DNA of 6,278 nt, taken from the NCBI GenBank assembly GCA_903928365.1, contig CAIYQV010000371.1, positions 1-6,278 of the forward strand, read 5' to 3'. The DNA is from an uncultured Flavobacteriia bacterium. Lineage in GTDB: Bacteria > Bacteroidota > Bacteroidia > Flavobacteriales_D > Crocinitomicaceae. This document shows, in pieces, positions 6,168 to 6,278 of the stretch; within the stretch, counting starts at the first letter, position 1, and each line of letters begins with the position of its first letter. Position numbers and translations under genes: made by a program. The notes under the pieces were generated by a model, which worked only from the letters and a program-made list of their open reading frames with translations, was not told where the DNA came from and searched no databases.

Positions 6168-6278
6168 TTACCTTTTTTGTATCCATTCCACCATCAGTTC
6201 CAGAACTTCAGGTGCGAAAGTTTCTTCGAGCTCACTGTATTCGGTCACAGTACATGTCTTACAATGCTGCATGAGGTG
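6168..6278 (-). CDS. Unidentified protein, C-terminal 36 residues (runs off right edge)
   Basis: The minus strand is open from the window edge to a TAA at 6168-6170, giving 36 residues that begin HLMQHCKTCTVTEYSELEE and end PEVLELMVEWIQKR. The composition (amphipathic, ending in a helix with a basic tail) looks like a genuine protein end, and the stop lies only 5 bases from the stop of the convergent LETM1-related gene, the tight tail-to-tail packing common in such genomes. A CKTC pair is present. The closing helix of the type ExLELMVEWIQ occurs in alpha/beta hydrolases among others, but too little is visible to name a family. Confidence 0.6.
   Translation of the reverse strand, partial: HLMQHCKTCTVTEYSELEETFAPEVLELMVEWIQKR

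Overview
The window looks like chromosomal DNA of a Bacteroidota bacterium, most likely a member of the Flavobacteriia. The signs are protein families typical of that phylum (a secreted lamin-tail-domain protein with a FlgD/type IX-like C-terminal domain, and a LETM1-related TerB-like protein), start codons without Shine-Dalgarno sequences, and upstream boxes close to the TAnnTTTG -7 consensus of Bacteroidota. I see no mobile element, CRISPR array, rRNA or tRNA. The base composition is moderate, AT-leaning and fairly even.

Layout from left to right. The left 584 bases are the 5' part of a minus-strand gene for a secreted protein that runs off the window edge. It starts with a signal peptide followed by an NPGAE-type adhesive/carbohydrate-binding-like segment. 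Upstream of it, also on the minus strand, is a small DinB/YfiT-like four-helix protein with an intact His triad. Next, again on the minus strand, is a complete aspartate-semialdehyde dehydrogenase gene (asd) with all catalytic residues in place. A 62-base spacer then separates asd from a divergent plus-strand pair: an 858-residue secreted multidomain protein with two Ig-like + lamin-tail modules, followed after 22 bases by a 426-residue protein with a TerB-like middle domain and a LETM1-like hydrophobic C-terminus. At the right edge the last 36 codons of a convergent minus-strand gene are visible, ending only 5 bases from the previous gene.

Working together: asd is housekeeping (lysine/diaminopimelate, threonine and methionine biosynthesis) and shows no functional tie to its neighbours. 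The plus-strand pair is the more unusual part. It combines an exported cell-surface or secreted protein carrying lamin-tail domains with a probably membrane-associated protein carrying the conserved core of LETM1, spaced as a transcription unit. Non-coding DNA is scarce: the longest gap (114 bases, between asd and the DinB-like gene) is rich in palindromes, including a perfect 9-bp stem that ends on the start codon of the DinB-like gene. No gene-free stretch exceeds 300 bases.
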